Position numbers and translations under genes: made by a program. 51,894 bases of DNA, taken from Oscillatoria sp. HE19RPO. Its GTDB lineage: Bacteria > Cyanobacteriota > Cyanobacteriia > Cyanobacteriales > Laspinemataceae. Positions 8,131 through 17,638 of this stretch are shown here, piece by piece (positions within the stretch are counted from its first letter, which is position 1; the number at the start of each line of letters is the position of its first letter). The notes below the pieces were generated by a model. The model ran no database searches, had not been told where the DNA came from, and saw nothing but the letters and a program-made list of their open reading frames with translations. The stretch is taken from assembly GCF_024220515.1 (NCBI RefSeq), contig NZ_JAMXOT010000025.1, forward strand, positions 1 through 51,894, written 5' to 3'.

Positions 8131-10653
8131 GTGAACGCAGAATCATTAGATTGGGGTCGATTGCAAAAAGCCTTGTCTGTCGAAGCACAACGCGGATTTA
8201 CCGATGTTGTCGGGAGTCAATATCGCTTTAGCGAATTTCTTCAAATTAGTTTACAAAACTCCCCTGCCAATCTCGTATCGGCAGATCTGCGCCGTTGGCA
8301 AAGCATAGCGGCAGAATTTGGACGCTATCCAGAACTGAACCTCGAAAAGCGACAAGCCTTGGTGTCACATACTCGCTTGTTTCTTCTGGATATGGAACGA
8401 ATTTGTACAAACACACCACCCCCTCAAAACGGCACCGGGAAACAACACAGACTGGTAGAACAACCCCCCACATCAGGGATGCGATCGCCTAGCATCTCCC
8501 CCAGAGAAACCCTCTCAACCACCCAATTTAACACCACCCGTTCCACTTCCCCAGTCTCCCTCAACCAAGCCTTAAGCCAAGTTAGCGGCATTGGAACACG
8601 CAACGCCGACAAGTTAGCCAAATTGGGGCTTTATACTATCTACGACCTCCTCTACAACTTCCCTCGGGACCATGTTGATTATGCCCGCCAGGTGAATATC
8701 AAAGAACTCGAAGCGGGAGAAACGGTCACCATTATTGGTACTGTCAAACGATGTGATTGTTTTAGCAGTCCACGCAATAAGAAATTAACTATTTTAAATC
8801 TGGTTATTAAAGATAATACCGGGCAAATCAAACTAAGTCGATTTTTTGCCGGACGCCAAAGCAATCGCGGGTGGCAAGAAATCCAAAAGCGAATGTATCC
8901 GACAGGTGCAGTAGTTGCCGCCTCCGGGTTAGTCAAAACTAGCAAATATGGCGTATCCTTGGATAATCCCCAAATCGAAGTGCTAGATGAAAGCGGCACT
9001 ATCGAATCCCTCAACGTCGGACGAGTTGTTCCCATTTATGCCTTAACCGAAGGAGTCACCGCTGATATTGTGAGAAAAGCGGTCAAGAGTGTGATACCTC
9101 ATGTCGGCTTATTGGGCGACCCTCTGCCGGACAGCCTGCGATCGCGCTATCAGTTAATGGGATTACAGGAAGCAGTTTCTCAAATCCACTTTCCGGGCGA
9201 TCGGGACATCCTCGAAGAAGCCCGTCGCCGCCTCGTCTTCGATGAATTCTTCTACCTACAACTCGGACTCCTCCACCGTCGCCAAGGACTCCGAGAAACC
9301 CAAACCGGCGCAGTCTTATCCGGCAAAGGCAAACTCATCAATAAATTTTATAAACTCCTCCCCTTTAAACTCACTAATGCTCAACAGCGAGTCATTGCGG
9401 AAATCCTGGAAGACTTGCAAAAACCCAAACCCATGAATCGACTCGTCCAAGGGGATGTGGGTGCCGGTAAAACCGTCGTAGCCGTCGTCGCCATCTTAGC
9501 CGCCATTCAAGCCGGATATCAAGCCGCATTCATGGCACCCACGGAAGTTTTAGCCGAACAACATTATAAAAAATTAGTCAGTTGGTTTAACCTCCTACAT
9601 CTCCCCGTCGAACTCCTCACCGGGTCAACTAAAACCGCCAAACGAAAACAAATTCTTCCCCAATTAGAAACCGGAGAATTGCCCGTTTTAGTGGGAACCC
9701 ATGCCTTAATTCAAGACCCGGTAAACTTCCACAAACTCGGACTAATCGTCATCGATGAACAGCATCGATTTGGAGTCGGACAACGGGCAAAACTGCAACA
9801 AAAAGGCGAAGACCCCCATGTTTTAACCATGACGGCAACCCCCATTCCCCGAACCCTGGCACTTACCTTACATGGGGATTTAGATGTCAGTCAAATCGAT
9901 GAATTGCCTCCCGGGAGACAAGCGATTCAAACCACCATTTTTTCTGGCAAAGAACGCACCCATGCTTATGATTTAATTAAGCGAGAAGTGGTGCAAGGGA
10001 GACAGGTTTATGTGGTGTTGCCATTAGTGGAAGAATCGGAGAAATTAGATTTAAAATCGGCAATAGAAGAATATCAAAGACTGCAAGAGGTGATTTTTCC
10101 AGAATTTAAGGTGGGATTGCTGCATGGGAGGATGTCATCAGGGGAAAAAGAAGAGGCGATCGGGCTGTTTCGCGATGGACATACCCAAATTTTAGTCTCC
10201 ACCACCGTAGTTGAAGTGGGAGTAGACGTTCCCAATGCCAGTGTCATGCTCATCGAAAATGCCGAACGATTTGGATTATCGCAATTGCACCAATTGCGAG
10301 GAAGAGTCGGACGGGGTGCAGACAAATCCTATTGTATCTTAATGACCCATCCTAAAGCCACTACCGATGCGCGCGATCGGCTCAATGTCATGGAACAATC
10401 ACAAGATGGGTTTTTCATTGCCGAAATGGACATGAGATTGCGCGGACCCGGGGAAGTCATGGGAACGAAACAATCGGGCGTCCCAGATTTTGTGTTAGCG
10501 AGTTTAGTTGAGGATAAAGAGATATTAATTTTAGCGCGGGATGCGGCAGAAAAGGTGATTAAGAAAGACCCAACTTTGGAGAGATGGCCGGTATTAAAGA
10601 GTGAGTTAGATAAGCGGTATCAGAAGTTATTGGGTGGGGCGATTTTGACGTAG
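8131..10653 (+). CDS. recG: ATP-dependent DNA helicase RecG
   Basis: RecG remodels stalled replication forks and Holliday junctions by double-strand translocation. This 840-residue protein has a ~140-residue N-terminal extension compared with E. coli RecG, as is usual in cyanobacteria. A wedge/OB-fold domain follows (about residues 180-300; LEAGETVTIIGTVKR). The superfamily-2 motor has Walker A GDVGAGKT (Lys447), motif Ia (APTEVLAEQH), DEQH box (542-545), TATPIPRTLALT, and the C-terminal motifs VSTTVVEVGVDVPNA and QLRGRVGRG. The TRG-type C-terminal region (GPGEVMGTKQSG) is also present. The start is GTG at 8131, preceded by a GGGGGG-type binding site. Confidence 0.97.
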   Translation: MNAESLDWGRLQKALSVEAQRGFTDVVGSQYRFSEFLQISLQNSPANLVSADLRRWQSIAAEFGRYPELNLEKRQALVSHTRLFLLDMERICTNTPPPQNGTGKQHRLVEQPPTSGMRSPSISPRETLSTTQFNTTRSTSPVSLNQALSQVSGIGTRNADKLAKLGLYTIYDLLYNFPRDHVDYARQVNIKELEAGETVTIIGTVKRCDCFSSPRNKKLTILNLVIKDNTGQIKLSRFFAGRQSNRGWQEIQKRMYPTGAVVAASGLVKTSKYGVSLDNPQIEVLDESGTIESLNVGRVVPIYALTEGVTADIVRKAVKSVIPHVGLLGDPLPDSLRSRYQLMGLQEAVSQIHFPGDRDILEEARRRLVFDEFFYLQLGLLHRRQGLRETQTGAVLSGKGKLINKFYKLLPFKLTNAQQRVIAEILEDLQKPKPMNRLVQGDVGAGKTVVAVVAILAAIQAGYQAAFMAPTEVLAEQHYKKLVSWFNLLHLPVELLTGSTKTAKRKQILPQLETGELPVLVGTHALIQDPVNFHKLGLIVIDEQHRFGVGQRAKLQQKGEDPHVLTMTATPIPRTLALTLHGDLDVSQIDELPPGRQAIQTTIFSGKERTHAYDLIKREVVQGRQVYVVLPLVEESEKLDLKSAIEEYQRLQEVIFPEFKVGLLHGRMSSGEKEEAIGLFRDGHTQILVSTTVVEVGVDVPNASVMLIENAERFGLSQLHQLRGRVGRGADKSYCILMTHPKATTDARDRLNVMEQSQDGFFIAEMDMRLRGPGEVMGTKQSGVPDFVLASLVEDKEILILARDAAEKVIKKDPTLERWPVLKSELDKRYQKLLGGAILT

Positions 10654-10765
10654 AAGAAAAGAAATGGGGGAGGAGGGCGATTAAGCTCTCCTCCTCCCTT
10701 AACTTTCAAAATTCTAGAACCCCTTATTATTCCTCAGTTTCAACGGTCTTGAGAATTGCCACTTT

Positions 10766-11326
10766 TTATGGTTTCGGGGTACGTGGTGTATCTATACCAC
10801 CCGGCGAGGGGGCAGGTGGTGTATCTATCCCACCAGGCGAGGGGGGACCATCAATCGGATTGCCCATCATCATAACATCCTGTGAGTTCTGCATCAGAAT
10901 AGTATCGATTGTCGGACCAGAGCCTGATCGAGGAATGATAATTTGGGGCTGTGATGCCTCTGGACAATCAAGTGGGTTTGGGCATTCTTTTGAAGGATAA
11001 ATTTGTAATTGGAACGTTGATTCCCCTTCTAAAAGATTTAATGATTCCTGTGTTCCTTCCCCTAACTTGTATTGGAATCCTTCTGGTCCTATGATTTTTA
11101 CGCTTTTGATGCTTGAAATTACCATCAGGGATAAAGCTGGCAACTGATTAATACCTGGAGAAGAGTCTTCTAAGGTCTGACTAAATTTCTCCATAATTCG
11201 GTTGGTGACCACTTCATCTATTGCCTCGTCTTCTAGTAATTCATGAAGTAGCGCAATGGCTACCGTTTTGCTGATATAATCTTGAACGGGAATCGTGTCA
11301 ACGGAAGGATTAAATGAATCAGGCAT
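10766..11326 (-). CDS. Small Pro-rich-tailed hypothetical protein, third gene of the STAND operon
   Basis: This 186-residue protein is not recognised. The N-terminal half is helical and acidic (VAIALLHELLEDEAIDEVV...MEKFSQTLED). The middle may be a beta-rich domain (SVKIIGPEGFQYKLGEG...STFQLQIYPSKE). The C-terminus is a low-complexity Pro/Gly tail with two copies of PSPGGIDTP, encoded by a 33-bp duplication near 10783-10850. No signal peptide or membrane helix is seen. AAGGA lies upstream of the ATG. It starts 82 nt after the STAND gene's stop on the same strand. It may be an accessory or substrate of the ATPase-STAND pair; its function is unknown. Confidence 0.65.
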   Translation of the reverse strand: MPDSFNPSVDTIPVQDYISKTVAIALLHELLEDEAIDEVVTNRIMEKFSQTLEDSSPGINQLPALSLMVISSIKSVKIIGPEGFQYKLGEGTQESLNLLEGESTFQLQIYPSKECPNPLDCPEASQPQIIIPRSGSGPTIDTILMQNSQDVMMMGNPIDGPPSPGGIDTPPAPSPGGIDTPRTPKP

Positions 11327-11408
11327 GATTTTAGTCCTTATTTTTATGAGAGTGTGAACGGAACTGACAATCGAAAGGGAAATTATCTTGTGTTACTTCT
11401 ATTCGGTT

Positions 11409-14400
11409 CTACCTCATGATTTTCAGGATACTAGAACAGAGATTTTTGTCTTCTGCCCTAACCGAGGGGTTATGCTGTAGATAGTCCTGTAGTTCTGCAC
11501 AACCGGACTGAATTAACGTAGAGAGAGTCGCTGACTCCACATTTTGCCAATTCCACAGAATTATCGTTCTGTCTTGACTGGCCGATGCTAGGGTCTGACC
11601 GTCACCACTGAAACTTAAGCTATAGACACTTTCTTCATGCTTGGCAAGAATCTGGTACGGACTCTCTTCCCACTTTTCAGAATCCAATTCGCGACGCCAT
11701 AATGAGATCGTACCATCCTGGTGAGCTGAGACAAGAGTGCGATCGCCCGGACTAAAGATGGCATCATACACCGCCACATTCGTAGTATTTAAAGTTTGAA
11801 TCAAGGTACCATCTCGCCGCCAAAGTTTAATGGTTGTATCTGCACTAGCTGTCGCAATCCACTGACCATCGTGGCTAAAACTAATGCTATTAATTCTTTG
11901 ACTATGCCCATCAAGTATTGCGAGTCGCTTGCCATCCAGTTGCCAAAGGCTAACCTCATTTCCACTACCGACAGCTAGGATCTGACTATCGGGACTGAAA
12001 TTCACGACGGAAACAACCTCACTAAAATCCTTCAAGGTCAGCATCAAGTTGCCGTCCCTTTGCCAAATTTTTACAGTTTTATCATAACCAGCAGACGCAA
12101 TTCGTTGCCCATCAGGACTGAAACTGACACTCTGGATTACTCCTTTATGACCTTCTAATGTTTTAATCAGCGTTCCGTCTCGCTTCCATAACTTTATCTT
12201 TTCATCATAACTCCCAGACGCAATCATTTCATTATCAGGACTGAAACTGACGCTAGAAATTTCTTTATTATGAGCAGGAATTTCTAGCCGAGAATTGCCG
12301 TCTCGGTCCCAAATCCGGAGAGTTTTGTCATAACTACCAGAAGCAATTAATGTACTATCAGTGCTAAAACTAACACTGGTCACTCCATTAGTATGTCCTG
12401 CCAGGATTTTTAACCAGGGACTGTCGAGTCGCCAAAGTTTGATAGTGCGATCGCTACTCGCAGAAGCTAGGGTATTTCCATCCGGACTGAAACGGACATC
12501 CCACCCAAAACCATCGTGTGCTTTTATAGTTGAGCGTAAGATGCCAAATTGTGTGTCCCATAGATTCACAGTTCTGTCATTACTGGCAGAGGCAAGGGTT
12601 TTTCCATCGGGACTGAAGCTGATACTATTGACTCTATCCCGATGGCCTGCCAGAGTCGTGATAAGTGTCCCATCAGACTTCCATATTTTAATGGTTTGAT
12701 CCATACTGGCGGAAGCTATTTGCTGACCATCTGGACTGAAAATTATCTGATAAATGCGATCATTATGCCCTTGAAAAGTTTGACGTAAAGTTCCATCTAC
12801 TCGCCAAAGTTTAATCACTCCACTATAATCCGCAGACACTAACGTTTGTCCATCAGGGCTGAAACTACTATCCGTCACCCAATTTTTATGTCCTTCCAGG
12901 GTGCGAATTAAAGTACCATCCTCCGTTCGCCAGAGTTTAATTCGATTAGTAAACGAGGTCGTTGCTACTACTATCTGGCTGTTAGGACTAAAACTCACAC
13001 TGTTGAAAACCTCCTTTTCTCCAGCCATCGAATTCACTAACGTCCCATCGGGTTTCCAGAGTTTGATTGTTCCATCAAAGCTGGCCGAGGCGATTTGTTG
13101 ACCATTAGGACTAAAGCTAACATCAGTGACTGAATTAGTGTGTCCTCTAAAAGTATTAATTATAGTCCCATCCAGTCTCCACAGTTTGATAGTTTTATCA
13201 ATACTCGCAGAAGCCAAACTCTGGCCGTCAGGACTGAAACTGAGCCGTATAACTCCATCTTTATGTCCGACTAGAGTATTTCCTAATTGAATGTCAGTCA
13301 AAACTATCTTTTGGAGTTGCTGGAAGATTTCTTGTTTAAGATTATCTGGCAAGGCTTTTGTTTGTAAAACTATTTGGCTTGCATTGATACTTGCTATTAA
13401 GGCTCGAACGCGATCATTTGATAGCAATAGTGCCTTTGATTCAGAATTGAGGGATTGAATCTGTGCACGTTCAGCTTCTTGCATGACTGTAAACAAGAAG
13501 GTTCCAGCGCCCAGGGATATGAGTGCAAATCCAATTAGCCCTAATCGGACTATTCGTCTTGCTTTCTTGTGTGCTTCAGCTAATATCTGATTGGCCTGTT
13601 GTAAAAGTAGTAGACGTTCTTCACTTTGCTTTCTTTTGGTCCGCTCCTCTTCTAGTTCTTTCTTAGCTTGCTTCCCTTGATTTTGGCGGATAAAAGCCAC
13701 AACATAATCATGGACTAATTGATACCGATCGCTCGGACATTCTGGCAACAAAAACACTAACCCCGAATTCACCAAAACATAAAGAACTAAATCCACTCGT
13801 TCGGGTTCGTTCAGTACATCAGTCACTAAAACTTTCAGGTCCGTTTCTAAGTCGGTCCGAGTTTTCAGAGGCCGGGTATTATTCTCATCGGTGAGCAAAT
13901 ACAAAATCAGTTCGGCTAACTCTTTGTTCTGAGGGCCACAATCGGCGACAACTTCTTCTAAATAAGCACGGACCAATTGCTCTTTAGGTTGGGGTCCGAG
14001 TTCTCGATACTCGGCTAGGGTATTAATATTATCCGTTTGCAGTTGTGCGCCGACAATTTGTAACTCAATCGGACGCACGGCGTTTAAATTTTCGGCTAAA
14101 TCGGTGACTACTGCCTGAATTAATTCCGGTTCTAAGGGAAAATGCGCCCGATCGCTCAAACTGCGAATAATATCCACCGCATCTGCCGATGAAAAATTCC
14201 CAACGGCATACAGCGTATTCTTACTCAGGATATCCGAGTCGATCGCCCCAAATCCAGGCAAGGAATTATACGCCAACAAATAATGGATATAATCCTCACG
14301 CAAGGATAGCACCACCTTCACAAAACTAATCTGAAAACAATCCCCCAAAAACTCAAAGAACTTTAAGCGCTTTTCCGGTTCCTTACAAACAAAGAAAAAC

Positions 14401-16238
14401 TCTTCAAATTGGTCAAAAATTAACACAGTTCGCAAATAGCTGGCTTCATTTTGACGCAACCGTTCCAGGACCTTATCCACCGAATCGGGAATAGTATCTA
14501 CTTTGATACCCCGTTCTGCTAAAGCCTCACTTAATAATTGACCCAAAGTTTTCGCCCAATCGGTGTATAGGCGTTGAGCCACAGGTAACAGATCCCGATC
14601 GCCAATAATAGTTTTCTTCAATGCTGGCAGTAATCCCGCTTGCACCAAAGAACTTTTCCCCACCCCTGACTGACCGTGAATCACCGTCAGTTTGTATTGA
14701 TTCGTGCCGATCCGTTCAATTAACCGTTCCACATCTTTTTGCCGTCCCGAGGCGAGAATCTCTCGGGCGATGCTTCCCTGAGATTCCGTTGGCGTCGGTT
14801 GCGATCGCGCTTGTCGTTGGGATTCCAACCGTCCCGCACCAATGAACGCCCGTAAGCCAAACTGCTGCTCAATCGACAGTCTTTCTTGCTTCCGATTAAA
14901 GGCTTTCGCATACTGGGATTGCTCGTAGTATAGCGATCGCAACTCCTCCAAAACCTCAATATATAACTGCGGATTATCCTCCGGGTCACCCTTCGCCGCC
15001 TCTTCCAGGCGATCAATGGCCTCCCCAGTCTCCCCTAACTGGTGCAAACTCCGCGCCAACAGCAGCAAATATAATCCCTGATGCTGTTGTTCTTGTTGGG
15101 GGTCAGTGGCTAAAATTTCCAGAGCCTTTTCTGCAAGTTCTTGCGCATGGTTCCACTCCTGTTGATGGAGGGCCACCTGTGCTAAAAATCCATAATCTCG
15201 GGCTAAGAGTACCGGATTCCCTGATTTTTCATGTAATTTTATGGCAGTTTGTGCCAGGTCCTGCAAGCTGGAATAGTCATTCAACTGCCGTAACGTTTCC
15301 CCAAGCTGACCGATAAATTGGGCCACCAAATCTGGTCTTCCCGCTGCCTCAAAAGACTCTAGGCACTGTTGGAACGCAGACTGGGCTTGCTTCCAGAACC
15401 CTTCACTATTCCCTCGGTCCAGTTCCGCCTTGCGAGCGTAACATAATCCAATGTGATAAATCACTGCTGCCGCACATTCGCGCACCCCTTCGGCATCCAG
15501 TTTCTGCCACAATTCTAAGCTGTGGTGATAGTAGCCTAATGCCTCTTCCATGCGATCGCAGGTATAAGCCTCACGACCCCAGACAAACGGCAAGGTTGCG
15601 TCCAACTCCGGGGTCAACCGTTGACCCGCCTTTTCCAAATCCTGCAACGCTAAGGTCATTTCAAACGGATAGCGCTTTCCAAAAATCTCTTTATTGCTCA
15701 CAAAGCGCTGATTTCCAGCGGCGAACACCTCTGCAAATAGGTGTTCGCTCTCCTCATTGAGGGCCGAAAGTAAATCAGTAGGGACGATCGCAAATTGAGT
15801 CAAACTCGCCCAACTCTCAAAATCCGGGGCTAATCGGGTTAACTGTACCGACACTTCGTCATTGATCCAAAACACCACCGGAAAGGGGTAGTTCTTTCTA
15901 AATTCATCTCGCACTTGATTCAGGGAAGTGAGTACCGCATCCAAGGCCGTTACCGAATCCAACCCAAATACCATCAAGGCATCTGGAGTTTCCCCACCCA
16001 GGCGATCGCCCAAGGTGGAATACACCTGTTTAACCTTGGGTTCTAGGACCATTTCCCGAATATTCAACGAACAGTCTCGATGCAATTGTTGCACCAACAT
16101 ATCGCGCAATGTGTCATAATTACACCGCACCAACATCAGCTTAAATTGTCCCTGGGACATTTCCATCGCCCAGATCAGTTCAGCCAATGTCCGCTGATTT
16201 TGATTCATGACATCCGCATCAGATATATTCTCACTCAT
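11409..16238 (-). CDS. STAND NTPase: N-domain, TPRs, NTPase, membrane segment, 14 WD40 repeats
   Basis: A giant signalling ATPase of NLR-like layout; residues are counted from the in-frame GTG at 16247 (1612 aa). Residues ~20-160 form an alpha/beta domain without its own P-loop (LMLVRCNYDTLRDML, DALMVFGLDSV, FPVVFWINDEVSVQLTRLAPDFESW), a block I recall upstream of TPRs in cyanobacterial STAND proteins. TPR-like helices span ~225-450. The NTPase has Walker A GQSGVGKSS (Lys531) and Walker B LIFDQFEEFFF (~609). A charged coiled coil (KKELEEERTKRKQSEERL) precedes one hydrophobic segment (~905-925). I count 14 WD40 repeats at ~985-1575, enough for two seven-bladed propellers. ATG at 16238 is preferred because AGGAG sits 8 nt upstream; it lies 17 nt after the ATPase stop. 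The likely logic is propeller sensing, STAND oligomerisation, then output by an unknown effector. No CHAT, TIR, nuclease or protease domain is visible. Confidence 0.88.
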   Translation of the reverse strand: MSENISDADVMNQNQRTLAELIWAMEMSQGQFKLMLVRCNYDTLRDMLVQQLHRDCSLNIREMVLEPKVKQVYSTLGDRLGGETPDALMVFGLDSVTALDAVLTSLNQVRDEFRKNYPFPVVFWINDEVSVQLTRLAPDFESWASLTQFAIVPTDLLSALNEESEHLFAEVFAAGNQRFVSNKEIFGKRYPFEMTLALQDLEKAGQRLTPELDATLPFVWGREAYTCDRMEEALGYYHHSLELWQKLDAEGVRECAAAVIYHIGLCYARKAELDRGNSEGFWKQAQSAFQQCLESFEAAGRPDLVAQFIGQLGETLRQLNDYSSLQDLAQTAIKLHEKSGNPVLLARDYGFLAQVALHQQEWNHAQELAEKALEILATDPQQEQQHQGLYLLLLARSLHQLGETGEAIDRLEEAAKGDPEDNPQLYIEVLEELRSLYYEQSQYAKAFNRKQERLSIEQQFGLRAFIGAGRLESQRQARSQPTPTESQGSIAREILASGRQKDVERLIERIGTNQYKLTVIHGQSGVGKSSLVQAGLLPALKKTIIGDRDLLPVAQRLYTDWAKTLGQLLSEALAERGIKVDTIPDSVDKVLERLRQNEASYLRTVLIFDQFEEFFFVCKEPEKRLKFFEFLGDCFQISFVKVVLSLREDYIHYLLAYNSLPGFGAIDSDILSKNTLYAVGNFSSADAVDIIRSLSDRAHFPLEPELIQAVVTDLAENLNAVRPIELQIVGAQLQTDNINTLAEYRELGPQPKEQLVRAYLEEVVADCGPQNKELAELILYLLTDENNTRPLKTRTDLETDLKVLVTDVLNEPERVDLVLYVLVNSGLVFLLPECPSDRYQLVHDYVVAFIRQNQGKQAKKELEEERTKRKQSEERLLLLQQANQILAEAHKKARRIVRLGLIGFALISLGAGTFLFTVMQEAERAQIQSLNSESKALLLSNDRVRALIASINASQIVLQTKALPDNLKQEIFQQLQKIVLTDIQLGNTLVGHKDGVIRLSFSPDGQSLASASIDKTIKLWRLDGTIINTFRGHTNSVTDVSFSPNGQQIASASFDGTIKLWKPDGTLVNSMAGEKEVFNSVSFSPNSQIVVATTSFTNRIKLWRTEDGTLIRTLEGHKNWVTDSSFSPDGQTLVSADYSGVIKLWRVDGTLRQTFQGHNDRIYQIIFSPDGQQIASASMDQTIKIWKSDGTLITTLAGHRDRVNSISFSPDGKTLASASNDRTVNLWDTQFGILRSTIKAHDGFGWDVRFSPDGNTLASASSDRTIKLWRLDSPWLKILAGHTNGVTSVSFSTDSTLIASGSYDKTLRIWDRDGNSRLEIPAHNKEISSVSFSPDNEMIASGSYDEKIKLWKRDGTLIKTLEGHKGVIQSVSFSPDGQRIASAGYDKTVKIWQRDGNLMLTLKDFSEVVSVVNFSPDSQILAVGSGNEVSLWQLDGKRLAILDGHSQRINSISFSHDGQWIATASADTTIKLWRRDGTLIQTLNTTNVAVYDAIFSPGDRTLVSAHQDGTISLWRRELDSEKWEESPYQILAKHEESVYSLSFSGDGQTLASASQDRTIILWNWQNVESATLSTLIQSGCAELQDYLQHNPSVRAEDKNLCSSILKIMR

Positions 16239-16255
16239 GAGTTTCACTCCTTTGC

Positions 16256-17638
16256 TTATGCCAAAATTGGATTAATATCGAACCAAGACCCGGCGGCATC
16301 TCGATACTCGTAGACGAACATACTCCGAATTAGGGTGTGATAGCCGTCGTCTCCCGCCACCTTTTTTCGTTCCATAACCAGCCGGAGTAATTCCCACTCT
16401 TCATCGGTTACGGCTAAAGTGCGTTCGTTGCGATAGGCGCAAATCACCTCTTCTAGAGTTTGACGGGCGATGGGGAGTCCCCGTTGCTTTTTAATGCTAT
16501 CGTTGAGCATTCGCAAAATATTACGGACATGACCCCCACTGACTTGGCACAAGCGGTCAAGAGTCTGTGCATCTTCAAAGAGTGCGGTAATTTTTTCCAG
16601 GCGCTGTTCTGGCTTTAACTCAGGAAAAGCTCGGGCGAGGACCATTTGGCGCAGGAGTTCCATGCCTTCAGTGTTCTCACTCCCATCTCGACACTGCACC
16701 GGGACCATCGGCAGCATCTGGGGTTTGATCAGAAAGCGTTCCATCAGGGTGCCGAAGTCGTTGGAGAAGCGCAACGCCAGAGGCATGGTATAAACCAGGT
16801 GGCAGTGGAGCGATCGCAACTGTTCACCGCGATCGACAAAGAGGTACTCTTGTTGAAGACGGCCCCAAGGTTTGCGCGAACTATCCACCTTGTCCAGATT
16901 ATCCACGATCGCCACCAATCCTTTTTTGCCATGCTCTTTTAGCTTGGCGATCGCCGGTTCGAGGATTTCTTTATTAATCGCCTCAATAATCCCATTGGTT
17001 TGGGGTTCCAGATATCCTCTTAATTTACTGCGCAGATCGGGACTGGCTTTCACCTTGGCGGTAATTTTAGCAATCCCCATTGCTACAACCGTAACCCCTT
17101 CTTTACCTGCGCTGAATTGATTGCCAAAGCTATCAACCGTTATCCCTTCTTTACTGGCGCTAAATTTATTGCCCAAAGCTTCGAGTTCAAACTTGTCAAA
17201 CTCCATTTCTGTTTGTAATAGTTTGGCTGCGCCTTGGAGGATGCTTTTCAGGCGTTTGGGTTCTTCTAGGGTGAGGCGATCGAGACTTTCACTGACTCGT
17301 TTGGCGATCGCCAGTAAAATATCTCCCACATCCACATCGCCCATTTCCAAATCTTTGGAGGACTCAAAATAGACCACGTGAAAGCCTTCCCGTTCTAATT
17401 CCGCCTTGAGACGCAGTAACTCCGTGGACTTTCCGCAGCCAATATGTCCGGTGAACAGTTGACAGGTGGGTTGTTCTGGGGACCAGAGGGTAATGTTATC
17501 CCTTAAATCCTCAATAATTTTGCCCCCACGCACGGAGGAAAAATCAATATAATATTGCTGATCCAATTCCGAATCTTCGACAAATAGAGTCTTACTCGGA
17601 TTGGTCGCATCAAAGAATTGCTTTAAATTAACCATCAT
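16256..17638 (-). CDS. P-loop ATPase (KAP/AAA-like), first gene of the STAND operon
   Basis: This 460-residue soluble protein has Walker A TGHIGCGKST (Lys70), a following strand VVYFESSK, Walker B LVAIVDNLDKV (Asp246), a sensor-like stretch LVYTMPLALRF, and a C-terminal helical region (GGHVRNILRMLNDSI) resembling the lid of AAA/KAP-type ATPases. Between Walker A and B lies a duplicated ~16-residue motif, GNKFSASKEGITVDS and GNQFSAGKEGVTVVA (residues ~156-186), which may form a beta-hairpin or insertion. The start is at 17638 (MMVNLKQFFD; the second Met is equally possible). It is separated by only a few bases from the STAND gene, implying co-transcription and probably a functional complex. 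Confidence 0.85.
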   Translation of the reverse strand: MMVNLKQFFDATNPSKTLFVEDSELDQQYYIDFSSVRGGKIIEDLRDNITLWSPEQPTCQLFTGHIGCGKSTELLRLKAELEREGFHVVYFESSKDLEMGDVDVGDILLAIAKRVSESLDRLTLEEPKRLKSILQGAAKLLQTEMEFDKFELEALGNKFSASKEGITVDSFGNQFSAGKEGVTVVAMGIAKITAKVKASPDLRSKLRGYLEPQTNGIIEAINKEILEPAIAKLKEHGKKGLVAIVDNLDKVDSSRKPWGRLQQEYLFVDRGEQLRSLHCHLVYTMPLALRFSNDFGTLMERFLIKPQMLPMVPVQCRDGSENTEGMELLRQMVLARAFPELKPEQRLEKITALFEDAQTLDRLCQVSGGHVRNILRMLNDSIKKQRGLPIARQTLEEVICAYRNERTLAVTDEEWELLRLVMERKKVAGDDGYHTLIRSMFVYEYRDAAGSWFDINPILA

